From contig NZ_JACVVP010000030.1 in the NCBI RefSeq assembly GCF_014534745.1, positions 27,176 through 91,175 of the forward strand: a stretch of DNA of 64,000 bases, in the 5' to 3' direction. The position numbers and the translations under genes are program-made. Source of the stretch: Flammeovirga sp. EKP202 (lineage in GTDB: Bacteria > Bacteroidota > Bacteroidia > Cytophagales > Flammeovirgaceae). Each line of letters begins with the position of its first letter. The first letter of the stretch is position 1. Of this stretch, positions 46,760-56,191 are shown piece after piece. The notes under the pieces were generated by a model. It was given only the letters and a program-made list of their open reading frames with translations, searched no databases and was not told the DNA's origin.

Positions 46760-47149
46760 ATGCAAAAAAACACAACCATATCATTTAAACTGTTCCCATT
46801 CTTAATGGCGATACTAATGCTTGTAGCACTTGGTGCTGAGGCAGTGTATGCTGTTACGTCGGAAAGAAATGATGTGAGTGTTAGTGTAGAAAAAGACGTT
46901 GATCAAGAAGAAGGACAGCAAAAGCCTACTTACAATGTCTTAAAAGATCAGTCTACTGCAATCCCGCAGAGTACTGAAACAGTTAATTGGTGCAATGTAT
47001 TTGTAAAAACACTTCATCAATTGGTAAACTTCAGGTTGACTTTAAAACCTGTCGCTAAAATCAAACCTACTAAAGAAGTTGTTGAGACGATCTTATCAAC
47101 AACCGCTACCTGCATATATTCTTACTATGCAGCACCCAATGCACCCTAA
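46760..47149 (+). CDS. Small exported protein of unknown function
   Basis: 129 residues. A long hydrophobic N-terminus (about 12-32, ending AEAVYA) suggests a signal peptide or membrane anchor. Behind it is an acidic, Gln-rich stretch, then a basic segment with two cysteines (positions 78 and 117). No family recognised. The gene lies 113 bases after the caspase-fold gene and before secDF. Its length and codon use look like those of neighbours, so I take it as real, but with caution. Confidence 0.6.
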   Translation: MQKNTTISFKLFPFLMAILMLVALGAEAVYAVTSERNDVSVSVEKDVDQEEGQQKPTYNVLKDQSTAIPQSTETVNWCNVFVKTLHQLVNFRLTLKPVAKIKPTKEVVETILSTTATCIYSYYAAPNAP

Positions 47150-47295
47150 TTATCTCTAATTCCCCCTTTACGTATTGACACCGTTTTAACGCTTTTATGG
47201 CGTGTATAGCCTTATACACAATATATCAAAGTCGTGTGTACATATAGATTAAATTAATCATTTCCGCTATCATATAGTATTTTATAATTACAACT

Positions 47296-50256
47296 ATGAG
47301 AAACAGAGGTTTTATCCTGTTTATTGCTGTCATTGTGACTGCATTCAGTTTATTTGACTTGTCATTCTCTTTCGTGTCTCGCGCTATCCAAAGCGACGCC
47401 GATGAGTATGCAATGGATCAAGATGGTCACGTTGACTATTTCAAAAAACAAGCTTATATCGATTCACTTTGGAAAACTCCAGTATACGATTTAGGTTTCA
47501 CTCAGTATACTTACGAAGAAGTAAAGAACAAAGAATTAGCTTTGGGTCTTGACTTACAAGGTGGTATGCACGTAACGCTTGAAGTATCTCCAGTAGAGGT
47601 AATCAAAGCAATGGCAGGTGCTAACGTTGATGCTGCATTTGAAACAGCATTAGCAGAAGCTGCAAAAGCTCAAAAAGAAAACAGAGAGTCATTCACTACT
47701 AACTTCTTTGATGCGTTAGAAGAGTCTGCTCCAAACGTTCCTTTCGCTACTTACTTTGCTTCTTCAGCAAACCGTGGTCGTATTTCTTTCAACTCTCCAA
47801 ACAAGCAAGTAGTTGATTTAGTAGAAAGCGAAGTAGACGGTGCTGTAGATAGAGCATTCGAAATTATCCGTACTCGTATTGACAAGTTTGGTGTTACTCA
47901 ACCAAACATCCAACGTTTACAAGGTACTAACCGTATTTCAATCGAATTACCAGGTGTAGATAACCCTGAGCGTGTACGTAACTTATTGCAAGGTGTTGCA
48001 AAATTAGAGTTCTTAGAAGTTTGGACTAACCAAGAAGCTCAACCATTCATTTTCCAAATGAACCAAGAGTGGGTGAAACAAGAAGAAGCTCGTAAGAAAT
48101 TAGCAGGTGACGTTCCTGCTCAAAAAGAAGAAAAAGCTGTTGCTTCTGACAACAACTCTTTATTCGAAGGTGATTCTACAGATGTTGCTGCTGACTCAGC
48201 TCAAATTGACGAAACAGTAATTTCTCCACTTTTATCTAAAATGCAAGGTGGTTTAGTTTATTCTGAAAACGATACTTCAGCAGTAAACAAAATGTTACGT
48301 GACGAAAACGTAACTTCAGTAGTTCCTTCAGACATGAAATTCTTATGGGGTCACAAAGCAGTGGCAACTCAAGAAGGTATTAGCTACTTCGAGTTATTCG
48401 TAGTAAAGAAAGATCGTGAGGCTAAAATCTCAGGTGACGTAATCACTGACGCTATCCAATCTTTCGACCAAAGAGCTCAACCTGCAGTTTCTATGTCAAT
48501 GAACGTAGAAGGTGCTAAGAAATGGAAGAAAATGACGGGCCAAAACTTAGGTCGTCGTATCGCTATCTCTTTAGATAACGAAGTATATACTGCTCCAACT
48601 GTAAACTCAGAAATCGACGGTGGTCGTTCTGAAATCACTGGTTCTTTTGACATCAACGAAGCAAAAGATTTAGCAAACGTATTAAAAGCAGGTAAATTAC
48701 CAGCTCCTACTCGTATCATCGAGGAAGTGGTTGTTGGTCCTTCATTAGGTAAAGTTGCACAATCAGAAGGTATGACTTCAATCCTTATCGGTTTAGGTTT
48801 AGTAATCGTATTTATGATTGCTTACTATGCGAAGGGTGGTGTGATTGCCAACGTTGCATTGGGTGCAAACATCTTCTTTATCTTCGGTATCTTAGCAGAG
48901 CTTGGTGCAGCATTAACTTTACCAGGTATTGCAGGTATCGTATTGACAATCGGTATGTCGATTGACGCCAACGTACTAATCTTCGAACGTATTCGTGAAG
49001 AGCAAAGAGCAGGTAGAGGTATTTTAGAAGCAATCAACAATGGTTTCGACCGTGCATTCTGGACAATCTTTGATGCCAACTTAACAACGTTGTTAACTGG
49101 TGCTTTCCTTTACACATTCGGTATGGGGCCAATCAAAGGTTTCGCAGTAACATTAATGATCGGTATCGTTTGTTCATTCTTCTCAGCAGTATTCATTTCT
49201 CGTTTGATCGTTTCTTACTTCACTAAGAAGCACGGTGAAAACGTGAACTTGAACTTCGAGACAGCTTTATCATCTAAATTAGCTGGACAATCAAACTACG
49301 ATTTCATGGGTAAGCGTAAAATGGCTTACATTTTCTCAGCAATCGTTATTTCTTTAGGTATTGGTTCACTTGCTGTAAACGGTCTTAACTTAGGTGTAGA
49401 CTTCACAGGTGGTCGTACATATATCGTAAACTTCGAGGAAGCAGTAGTTCCTTCAAAATTACAAGGTTCATTAGTAAAAGAAGTAGAAGGTAAGTCTGTT
49501 GAAGTAAAAACTTACGGAAACGACAATACTTTAAAAATCACTACAGCTTACTTAGTAGATGATGAGTCTACTGCTGCTGATGACAAAGTACAAGCGGCTA
49601 TCATCAAAGGTATTGAGTCTTTCACTGGCTTAAAATACTCTGATAAGCAAAAAGTTGATGCAGGTACATTCGTGATTCCTTCAACTTCAAAAGTAGGTGC
49701 TACTATCGCAGACGATATTACAGATGGTGCAAACGAGGCAGTATTGTTCTCGTTAGCAGGTATCTTCTTATACATCTTATTACGTTTCGGTAAGTGGAAC
49801 TTCGGTGCAGGTGCAGTTGTTGCCTTATTCCACGATACATTAGTTGTATTTGGTGCATTTGGTATCGCTAACTTATTAGGTGCTGGTTTCGAATTAGATC
49901 AAGTATTTATTGCAGCGATCTTAACAGTAATTGGTTACTCAATTAACGATACCGTGGTAGTATTTGACCGTGTTCGTGAAGAAACTTCAAACGCGGCATC
50001 AGGTTCTAAAACTATCGATGTGATGAACTCTGCGATCAACGGTACATTAAACCGTACGATCATTACTTCATTCACAACATTATTAGTAATCTTAGTATTA
50101 TTGATCTTCGGTGGTGAAGCATTAAGAGGATTCTCATTCTCATTATTTATTGGTATCATGGTTGGTACATACTCTTCAGTATTTATTGCTGCTCCAGTAG
50201 TATTTGATACTTCTAAAAAAGAAATCAAAAAAGATCCTGAAGCGATTAAAGCTTAG
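47296..50256 (+). CDS. secDF: Protein translocase subunit SecDF (fused)
   Basis: A single 986-residue protein holding SecD and SecF, as usual in Bacteroidota. The SecD half has a first membrane segment at 5-22, a large periplasmic P1 domain with LGLDLQGGMHVTLE near residue 75, and five more segments; SecF starts near residue 680 with its own LNLGVDFTGGRTY motif and six segments. SecDF uses the proton gradient to help pull proteins through SecYEG. The gene uses a narrow set of codons (many TTA, GGT, GTA), consistent with high expression. A terminator follows. Confidence 0.97.
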   Translation: MRNRGFILFIAVIVTAFSLFDLSFSFVSRAIQSDADEYAMDQDGHVDYFKKQAYIDSLWKTPVYDLGFTQYTYEEVKNKELALGLDLQGGMHVTLEVSPVEVIKAMAGANVDAAFETALAEAAKAQKENRESFTTNFFDALEESAPNVPFATYFASSANRGRISFNSPNKQVVDLVESEVDGAVDRAFEIIRTRIDKFGVTQPNIQRLQGTNRISIELPGVDNPERVRNLLQGVAKLEFLEVWTNQEAQPFIFQMNQEWVKQEEARKKLAGDVPAQKEEKAVASDNNSLFEGDSTDVAADSAQIDETVISPLLSKMQGGLVYSENDTSAVNKMLRDENVTSVVPSDMKFLWGHKAVATQEGISYFELFVVKKDREAKISGDVITDAIQSFDQRAQPAVSMSMNVEGAKKWKKMTGQNLGRRIAISLDNEVYTAPTVNSEIDGGRSEITGSFDINEAKDLANVLKAGKLPAPTRIIEEVVVGPSLGKVAQSEGMTSILIGLGLVIVFMIAYYAKGGVIANVALGANIFFIFGILAELGAALTLPGIAGIVLTIGMSIDANVLIFERIREEQRAGRGILEAINNGFDRAFWTIFDANLTTLLTGAFLYTFGMGPIKGFAVTLMIGIVCSFFSAVFISRLIVSYFTKKHGENVNLNFETALSSKLAGQSNYDFMGKRKMAYIFSAIVISLGIGSLAVNGLNLGVDFTGGRTYIVNFEEAVVPSKLQGSLVKEVEGKSVEVKTYGNDNTLKITTAYLVDDESTAADDKVQAAIIKGIESFTGLKYSDKQKVDAGTFVIPSTSKVGATIADDITDGANEAVLFSLAGIFLYILLRFGKWNFGAGAVVALFHDTLVVFGAFGIANLLGAGFELDQVFIAAILTVIGYSINDTVVVFDRVREETSNAASGSKTIDVMNSAINGTLNRTIITSFTTLLVILVLLIFGGEALRGFSFSLFIGIMVGTYSSVFIAAPVVFDTSKKEIKKDPEAIKA

Positions 50257-50278
50257 TTCTTTGAAAGATAAATTTTTG

Positions 50279-50309
50279 AAGCCTCCTGAGCAATCGGGAG
50301 GCTTTTTTC
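50279..50309 (+). terminator. Terminator after secDF
   Basis: GCCTCC (50281-50286) pairs with GGAGGC (50297-50302), followed by six T. Confidence 0.88.
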
Positions 50310-50408
50310 GTTAAAATAGGTTGTATTGTTTAAATGAGTGTTTCTGAGGATTGTCAATAGGCTGTTGTTGAACGTTTGTAAAAATTCAACATACCAACAC
50401 AAATAACT

Positions 50409-50813
50409 ATGAATAGTCTAAAGGATATTTCAAAACTGCTAATGACAACCATTTTCACCTTTGTTTCTTTTTTGGGAGTAGCTTCAGAGGGAGATGATGA
50501 AGAAATTTATATCAATAAGAGAGCCTATGGTACAGCAGCATTCTCATTTCAGCCCAACGGTACAGTACAATATGTTTTAGATTATTCTGATGGTAGTTAT
50601 TATGAGTATGAAGGAACTTACACCACTTCTAAAGGTCAAATTAAAGTAATGCTTGAAGAGGGACATGGTGAAAATTCGGCTGGAATTAAAATGGATCATT
50701 TAAATCCTCAACGACCTGATATTAGGTTAATCTTAGAGGGAGACTTATTAATTGATACTGCCTATGGGAGTAAGGCAGTGTTCCATTTAATGCCTTCAAG
50801 ACCTTCAAAGTAG
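50409..50813 (+). CDS. Small exported protein of unknown function
   Basis: 134 residues with a hydrophobic N-terminus (about 10-26, ending GVASEG), likely a signal peptide. The mature part is rich in beta strands, tyrosine and glycine (for example NGTVQYVLDYSDGSYYEYEG), suggesting a lipocalin-like or META-like small barrel; this is only a guess. No named family recognised. It lies between secDF and the next small exported protein without clear operon. Confidence 0.65.
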   Translation: MNSLKDISKLLMTTIFTFVSFLGVASEGDDEEIYINKRAYGTAAFSFQPNGTVQYVLDYSDGSYYEYEGTYTTSKGQIKVMLEEGHGENSAGIKMDHLNPQRPDIRLILEGDLLIDTAYGSKAVFHLMPSRPSK

Positions 50814-50959
50814 CTCCCATTTTTCTTTATTTAACTTCCTTTAATTACCTGCGAATCAATAATAAGGTAATTTTGTAACGGAATTGATTATTTTTGAGTA
50901 ATCTATAAATAAGTTTTGAGTCTTATTGACTAGAATTAAATAACACAAATTTTACAGGA

Positions 50960-51613
50960 ATGAAACTAATAAAAATCGCATTTATAGCATTATTAAGCTC
51001 ATTATCACTTTCAGCTTTTGCACAATCATATCCATTTGAAAATCAATTGGTATTTACTCAAGCAATGAATGGTAATGTAATAGAGTATCCTAAAGTGACA
51101 TTAATGATTGGCGATCAATCTACCTTAGGCGCTAGAGTAGTAACAGAAGAAGATGCTGGAACTCAGTATATGTTATGTGATTTTACCAATAATAAATACT
51201 TGATCTTAATGCGTCAGTTTGGTCAAAAGATTGCTATCGAATCTCCTGTAGATCCATCAAAAGTAGATGTTTACGGTATCAACTCTGTTAAAGCTAAAGA
51301 AAACAAAAGTATTTCTAAAGAGATCTTAGGCGAGAAATGTCGTGTTTATGAAGGAGAAAAAGACGGGCAAAAAGTATTGATCTACATCGGTAAGTTATCT
51401 GTACCTGCAAAAGGATTAGAAGAATTGACTAAAGTAGTGACTAAGGAAGTGGGAATAAAACTTTCAAAAGGTGAAATGCTACTTGGATTTAGCTTTATTG
51501 ACGAAGCAAAAAATCAAAGAATGGACGTTCAAGCAACTCGAATTGTAAGCAAAAAATACAATTTATCAACAGCCGGATATACAACAATGAGTACAAGTGG
51601 ATTTGGTTTTTAG
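50960..51613 (+). CDS. Exported protein, possibly DUF4412-like
   Basis: 217 residues with a clear signal peptide (1-22, cleavage at AFAQ-S). The mature part alternates strands; residues around YMLCDFTNNKYLILMRQFGQ and GEKCRVYEGEKDGQKVLIYI recall DUF4412-type periplasmic proteins, which resemble LolA-like folds. Two cysteines (about 75 and 128). The assignment is tentative. It is followed by a terminator and stands alone. Confidence 0.7.
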   Translation: MKLIKIAFIALLSSLSLSAFAQSYPFENQLVFTQAMNGNVIEYPKVTLMIGDQSTLGARVVTEEDAGTQYMLCDFTNNKYLILMRQFGQKIAIESPVDPSKVDVYGINSVKAKENKSISKEILGEKCRVYEGEKDGQKVLIYIGKLSVPAKGLEELTKVVTKEVGIKLSKGEMLLGFSFIDEAKNQRMDVQATRIVSKKYNLSTAGYTTMSTSGFGF

Positions 51614-51641
51614 GAACTGAATTATTTAAGAATATTATTAG

Positions 51642-51670
51642 AGTGCAGGTGAAAGCTTGCACTTTTTTAT
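51642..51670 (+). terminator. Terminator after the DUF4412-like gene
   Basis: GTGCAGG pairs with CTTGCAC (one G-U), loop TGAAAG, then six T. Confidence 0.85.
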
Positions 51671-51720
51671 TTACACTTTTCAAGTGCCTAAAGAAAGAAG
51701 GGGACTATTTTATTCCACAA

Positions 51721-51754
51721 ATAAAAACGGAGCTGTTATAACTAACAACTCCGT
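51721..51754 (-). terminator. Terminator of gdhA
   Basis: ACGGAG at 51727-51732 pairs with CTCCGT ending at 51754, with further pairing inside; on the minus strand it runs into TTTTTAT. Confidence 0.8.
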
Positions 51755-51779
51755 CTATATATTTTAATCTAGGACTAAA

Positions 51780-53123
51780 TTAGATCACACCGTATGCTAA
51801 TAAAGCATCAGCAACTTTCACGAAGCCACCGATATTTGCTCCTTTCACATAGTCAACCCATCCGTCTTCTTGACCATATTTCATACATTTAGCATGGATT
51901 TTCTTCATAATACCTTGAAGCTTCTCATCTACTTCTTCGAAGCTCCACTGTAAACGCATTGAGTTTTGTGTCATTTCAAGACCTGAGATTGCCACACCAC
52001 CTGCGTTGGCTGCTTTACCAGGGCCGTACATGATTTGGTGTTTTTCAAATACTTTCACAGCCTTGTTTGTTGATGGCATATTGGCACCTTCACAAACTAG
52101 GATACAACCGTTGGCCATTAAAGTTTCAGCGTCTTTTTCGTCTAACTCGTTTTGAGTAGCAGAAGGGAAAGCTAAGTCAGTTTTTACACCCCAAGGTCTT
52201 TCACCTTCAGTGTATGTAGCACCAGGATATTTCTTAGTGTATTCACCTAAAGAAACACGATCTACATTTTTCAACTGTTGGATATGAGCTAATTTCTCCG
52301 CATCAATTCCATCAGGATCATGTAAGAAACCGCCACGGTCTGAAACTGTAAGAACAGTCGCACCTAATTGAATTAATTTTTCAACAGTGTATTGAGCCAC
52401 GTTACCCGACCCAGATACTACCGCTTTTTTACCATTGAAATCATCATTTCTAACGGCAAGCATTTCTTTCGCGAAATAAACTGAACCATAACCTGTTGCT
52501 TCAGTTCTTGCATTTGAACCACCAAATGCTAAGTTTTTACCTGTAAGAACACCTGTGTATTCGTTAGCAATACGACGGTATTGACCGAACATAAAGCTTA
52601 CTTCTCTACCGCCAACACCAATATCGCCGGCAGGAACGTCTGTATCCTTACCAATATATCTGTAAAGTTCTGTCATAAAAGCTTGACAGAATCTCATAAT
52701 TTCTGCTTCTGATTTTCCTTTAGGGTTGAAGTCAGAACCACCTTTTGCACCACCCATAGGTAGAGTCGTTAAAGAGTTCTTTAATACTTGCTCAAAACCT
52801 AAGAATTTTAATGTACCTAATGATACAGATTTGTCAAAACGAAGACCACCCTTATATGGACCAATAGCACCGTTAAATTGTACACGGTGACCTCTGTTTA
52901 CACGAATGTTGCCATCATCGTCCATCCACGTTACACGGAAGCTGATCACTCTGTCTGGCTCTGTCATACGCTCCAAAATAGAGGCGTCTAAGTATTTGGG
53001 GTTTTCGTTGATGAATGGAATTAATTTCTCTGCCACTTCCTCCACGGCCTGGTGGAATTCTGGTTGTCCAGGATTTCTTCTGATTAAACCCTGCATGAAG
53101 CTATTTAATTCGAGCTTTTGCAT
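51780..53123 (-). CDS. gdhA: NADP-specific glutamate dehydrogenase
   Basis: A hexameric-type glutamate dehydrogenase of 447 residues. Substrate-binding and catalytic residues are visible: K91 in GPYKGGLRF and K127 in PMGGAKGGSDF, then the coenzyme fold with SGSGNVAQYTVE. The length and the GSGNVA motif fit the small, NADP-dependent enzymes used to assimilate ammonium: 2-oxoglutarate + NH3 + NADPH to glutamate. The gene is alone with its own terminator. Confidence 0.97.
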   Translation of the reverse strand: MQKLELNSFMQGLIRRNPGQPEFHQAVEEVAEKLIPFINENPKYLDASILERMTEPDRVISFRVTWMDDDGNIRVNRGHRVQFNGAIGPYKGGLRFDKSVSLGTLKFLGFEQVLKNSLTTLPMGGAKGGSDFNPKGKSEAEIMRFCQAFMTELYRYIGKDTDVPAGDIGVGGREVSFMFGQYRRIANEYTGVLTGKNLAFGGSNARTEATGYGSVYFAKEMLAVRNDDFNGKKAVVSGSGNVAQYTVEKLIQLGATVLTVSDRGGFLHDPDGIDAEKLAHIQQLKNVDRVSLGEYTKKYPGATYTEGERPWGVKTDLAFPSATQNELDEKDAETLMANGCILVCEGANMPSTNKAVKVFEKHQIMYGPGKAANAGGVAISGLEMTQNSMRLQWSFEEVDEKLQGIMKKIHAKCMKYGQEDGWVDYVKGANIGGFVKVADALLAYGVI

Positions 53124-53284
53124 TTAATTATAGGTTAGTAATTAATATAAGTAATATAATATGTGTTTATTGCTAGAGCGTGTGCAAGACATCACTTTAG
53201 TGGAGAAATACCTCTCACAAGTAAGCTGGTTATTTTGATTAATGGACTTACAAATTCAGGTTATTCATTTCAAAGTTTTGTCCT

Positions 53285-54517
53285 TTACAGACTCTTGTCA
53301 AGGTCGACTTTACATGATAATAAAGTGATATCATCAGCATAAGCCTGGTGACCTTTGAAAGTGTTTAGGAGTGCAATAAGATTCTTATGCATTTTTTTCT
53401 GGTCGTATTGAATATTTGCATCCAAGAACTCTAATAATTTGTCATCTCCTAGTTCTTCGTCTTCGTCATTATAGGTTTCAGTAAAACCGTCAGTGAATCC
53501 GAAAATGAAGAACTTTCGCAAGTTATTAATTTCTCCAACTTCAATGAAAGGTAATTTTGTAAAAGACCCCAAAATTGTTGTACCTTCTTCTAAACGAGAG
53601 AATTTGTTTTCATTATAGAGGAAAGGAGGGTTATGCCCCGCATTGATGTAATGAATGCATTGTGTATCGGTATCGTACACCATAAAGAAAGCTGTGATGA
53701 AATTTTCACCTTGTGCACTTTCTAAAATTTGAGTGTTGGCTTCATGAACAATACTCTCAATATCCATATTTCTTCTGGCTAAAGCACGAATAGTACCTTG
53801 GAAATTGGACATTAATATAGCAGCCGGAACTCCTTTTCCTGAAACATCAGCAATAGAGATCAAAAACTTTGTATCCGTCATTTGGATAAAGTCATAGTAA
53901 TCTCCACCAATGGAGTGGTGGGGCATATAACTTGCATGAATCGAAACCGGCACATCATCACCGTAAGGTAGGTTTCTTGGGAAGAGCATAGTTTGAACTT
54001 GTGAAGCGATTTTTAACTGCTTCTTCGTTTCTTTTTGCTTTTCCTCTTTTCTAGCAAGCTTTTTATTTTCAATGGCTACGAGAATAATATTACTCAAGGC
54101 TTCCGTAAAGCCTGAGTCATGAAAATCAATATGTTTTTCTGATGCTACCCCAACCAATGCATAGGCTAACACATCATTTTTATGCTTGATTGGAATGATC
54201 GTATCAAAATTCTGGAATCCTTCTGGTTTGGTTTGAAGCTTTGATGTTTTTGTATATTCTTCAAACGTTTTTGGAAAACGTTCTGTTAAGTCATGGTCAT
54301 GATTGCCATAATTAACATAACGCACATGTTCTTGCAAATCCTCATCAAAAACAAATAAAAGAAGATTTGAAACACTCGGGTTAGAGGAAAGTGTTAGTTT
54401 ATAGATAGTATAAAGATCTTCTTCCGATTTATTAGCATTGATAGCACTTATCGTCTCAAAAAGAGATTCTAACTGCATTTCTTTCAGCATTAATCGTTTA
54501 TCAATAGGATTCGCCAT
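53285..54517 (-). CDS. GAF-SpoIIE/PP2C-type serine phosphatase
   Basis: A 410-residue protein. The N-terminal part (about 15-155) looks like a GAF sensor domain; a short coiled coil (about 150-172) leads to a PP2C/SpoIIE phosphatase domain with metal ligands D206 (GGDYYDF) and D224 (ADVSGKG). Such RsbU-like proteins dephosphorylate anti-sigma-factor antagonists in partner switching. No RsbW or RsbV gene is next to it here. The permease gene ends 21 bases upstream on the same strand, so the phosphatase is the last gene of a minus-strand group. Confidence 0.92.
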   Translation of the reverse strand: MANPIDKRLMLKEMQLESLFETISAINANKSEEDLYTIYKLTLSSNPSVSNLLLFVFDEDLQEHVRYVNYGNHDHDLTERFPKTFEEYTKTSKLQTKPEGFQNFDTIIPIKHKNDVLAYALVGVASEKHIDFHDSGFTEALSNIILVAIENKKLARKEEKQKETKKQLKIASQVQTMLFPRNLPYGDDVPVSIHASYMPHHSIGGDYYDFIQMTDTKFLISIADVSGKGVPAAILMSNFQGTIRALARRNMDIESIVHEANTQILESAQGENFITAFFMVYDTDTQCIHYINAGHNPPFLYNENKFSRLEEGTTILGSFTKLPFIEVGEINNLRKFFIFGFTDGFTETYNDEDEELGDDKLLEFLDANIQYDQKKMHKNLIALLNTFKGHQAYADDITLLSCKVDLDKSL

Positions 54518-54538
54518 AGGTATATGAATACAATATTT

Positions 54539-55810
54539 TTATTTTGAATTAGAATGTGGGTCAAAGGCATCACGAAGCCCATTCCCGATTAAATTAAAGG
54601 CCAAAACTGTAAGGCTAATAGCAAGACAAGGGAAAATGATAAGATGCCAATGTCCACTAGGTGTTAATTCTGTTAAACCTTCTTTAATCATTGTTCCCCA
54701 TGATGGCATAGATGGAGGACCACCCAAACCAAGGAAACTTAAACCTGCCTCAATTAGAATTGCGGATGCAAAATTGGAGGCACATATTACAGCAAGCGGG
54801 CTTAAAACATTTGGTAAAATGTGATGCCAAATGATTCTTGTATTAGAATAACCTAAAGCCCTCGCTGCTTCTACATAATCTTTTTGTTTGATCGATAAAA
54901 TCTGACCTCTGATCACACGGGCCACTTCTACCCACATCGTTAATCCTACAGCGACAAAAGTAACCCATACCCCTTCACTTTGTAAGGCTAAACGAACCGC
55001 TACCACTAGCATAATGGCAGGGATAGACCATGTAATAGTCATTAGCCACAATGCAATTTTATCAGTGTAACCACCAAAATATCCACTCATTGAACCTATC
55101 AGAATACCAATAGTCAGTGATATAATCAAAGAAATAAAACCGATTGTTAACGATACTCTAGTACCAAAAATTAATCGACTGAGTACATCTCTGCCTATTT
55201 TATCAGTACCTAGTATAAAAGTTTTCTTTTCTATGTGTTTACTTTCAAACTCCTTGATCAAGTCGCTTCGGTAAGCTTTCTGAACGTTTTGCCTTTCATT
55301 TAAATAAATGGTTGAATCCCCTCTAGTGATATAATTATGAGGTAGGTTCTTGCCAAGAATTTCTGAAGGAGAAGAATAAATTGATTTTACGACTTCTACC
55401 AAAGGAAGTCCCATTTCGAGTCGTTTGGTAGTGTGCAGTGACTTTTTTTCTAAACCTGGATATACAACAAAGAAGACGGAGTCTCCAAGTATTTTAGGTG
55501 TGCCTATAATTGGAATCTCAAAGAATTTATTTTCCTCTCCGTTTAATAAAATATCAATGACGGATGGTGTATGCACTACTATATCCTTCTTCTTTTTTAG
55601 CACATCTACCGTAAACATTGGCGGTTTTTTGGCAGTTTCCAAGAGTCCATCATTGGCAAAGTGTGTACCATCAGGCATGATCAAATAACCCGCAATGGCC
55701 ATACATGCCAATACAAAAATATAGACAATAGAAATCATGGCAGGAGTATTCCTCCTTAATCTCTTTTTGACAAAGTGTGATGGTGGTTTATGTACTTCGT
55801 ACGGTGTCAT
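54539..55810 (-). CDS. OppC/DppC-type ABC permease with large periplasmic insertion
   Basis: A dipeptide/oligopeptide permease subunit. The core (about 200-420) has five membrane segments and the EAA loop YVEAARALGYSNTRIIWHHI. Between membrane segment 1 (about 24-44) and the core start FILGTDKIGRDVLSRLIFG there are about 160 extra residues, much more than in E. coli OppC (302 residues in total). This insertion seems to be a periplasmic domain and is seen in other Bacteroidota. No OppB, ATPase or binding protein is nearby, so the partners are elsewhere. Confidence 0.92.
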   Translation of the reverse strand: MTPYEVHKPPSHFVKKRLRRNTPAMISIVYIFVLACMAIAGYLIMPDGTHFANDGLLETAKKPPMFTVDVLKKKKDIVVHTPSVIDILLNGEENKFFEIPIIGTPKILGDSVFFVVYPGLEKKSLHTTKRLEMGLPLVEVVKSIYSSPSEILGKNLPHNYITRGDSTIYLNERQNVQKAYRSDLIKEFESKHIEKKTFILGTDKIGRDVLSRLIFGTRVSLTIGFISLIISLTIGILIGSMSGYFGGYTDKIALWLMTITWSIPAIMLVVAVRLALQSEGVWVTFVAVGLTMWVEVARVIRGQILSIKQKDYVEAARALGYSNTRIIWHHILPNVLSPLAVICASNFASAILIEAGLSFLGLGGPPSMPSWGTMIKEGLTELTPSGHWHLIIFPCLAISLTVLAFNLIGNGLRDAFDPHSNSK

Positions 55811-55843
55811 CTATGCTATTAAAAAGAATAAAAGTTAGTGTCT

Positions 55844-56098
55844 TTATTGAGAATTATGAGCTAACAAGCCTTTCTTGGAGGCAAGATAATACAATGATGA
55901 GTATAAATTCTCATAATCTGAAAGTTCAATTTCAATTTCTTCTGAAGGAGAGGAAAAAGAACGTACCCAACCTTTTTCAATCAAACCCTTTAATTCATCT
56001 TTTAAAGTATTTTCTTGAAGTGATGTTTCTGAAAGTAAATCTTTGAAACTCACAACAAAATAGAGTTCATCAAGAATGTTGTATTCAATATCAGTCAT
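55844..56098 (-). CDS. Small winged-helix-like protein of unknown function
   Basis: An 84-residue protein with helix-rich N-terminus (LDELYFVVSFKDLLSETSLQ) and a wing-like strand pair, resembling a MarR or ArsR-type winged helix by pattern. Its C-terminal ASKKGLLAHNSQ resembles a tail that I remember in small Bacteroidota proteins. It is immediately upstream of the permease gene (33 bases) on the same strand, so it probably belongs to the same transcript. Believed to be a real gene because the opposite-strand frame makes no sense and spacing is tight. Confidence 0.65.
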   Translation of the reverse strand: MTDIEYNILDELYFVVSFKDLLSETSLQENTLKDELKGLIEKGWVRSFSSPSEEIEIELSDYENLYSSLYYLASKKGLLAHNSQ

Positions 56099-56191
56099 AA
56101 AAAAAAATCTTATTTCAAAAATAATAAATTTGGAAGATTAAGCGCAGGTTTAGAAAAGATTTTTCATTAAAACAGTATTTTAATTGTTATT

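Noticed and set aside
55777..56046. 89-codon open frame on the plus strand
   Set aside because: It is antisense to the small winged-helix-like gene and the permease start, and has no recognisable protein features.
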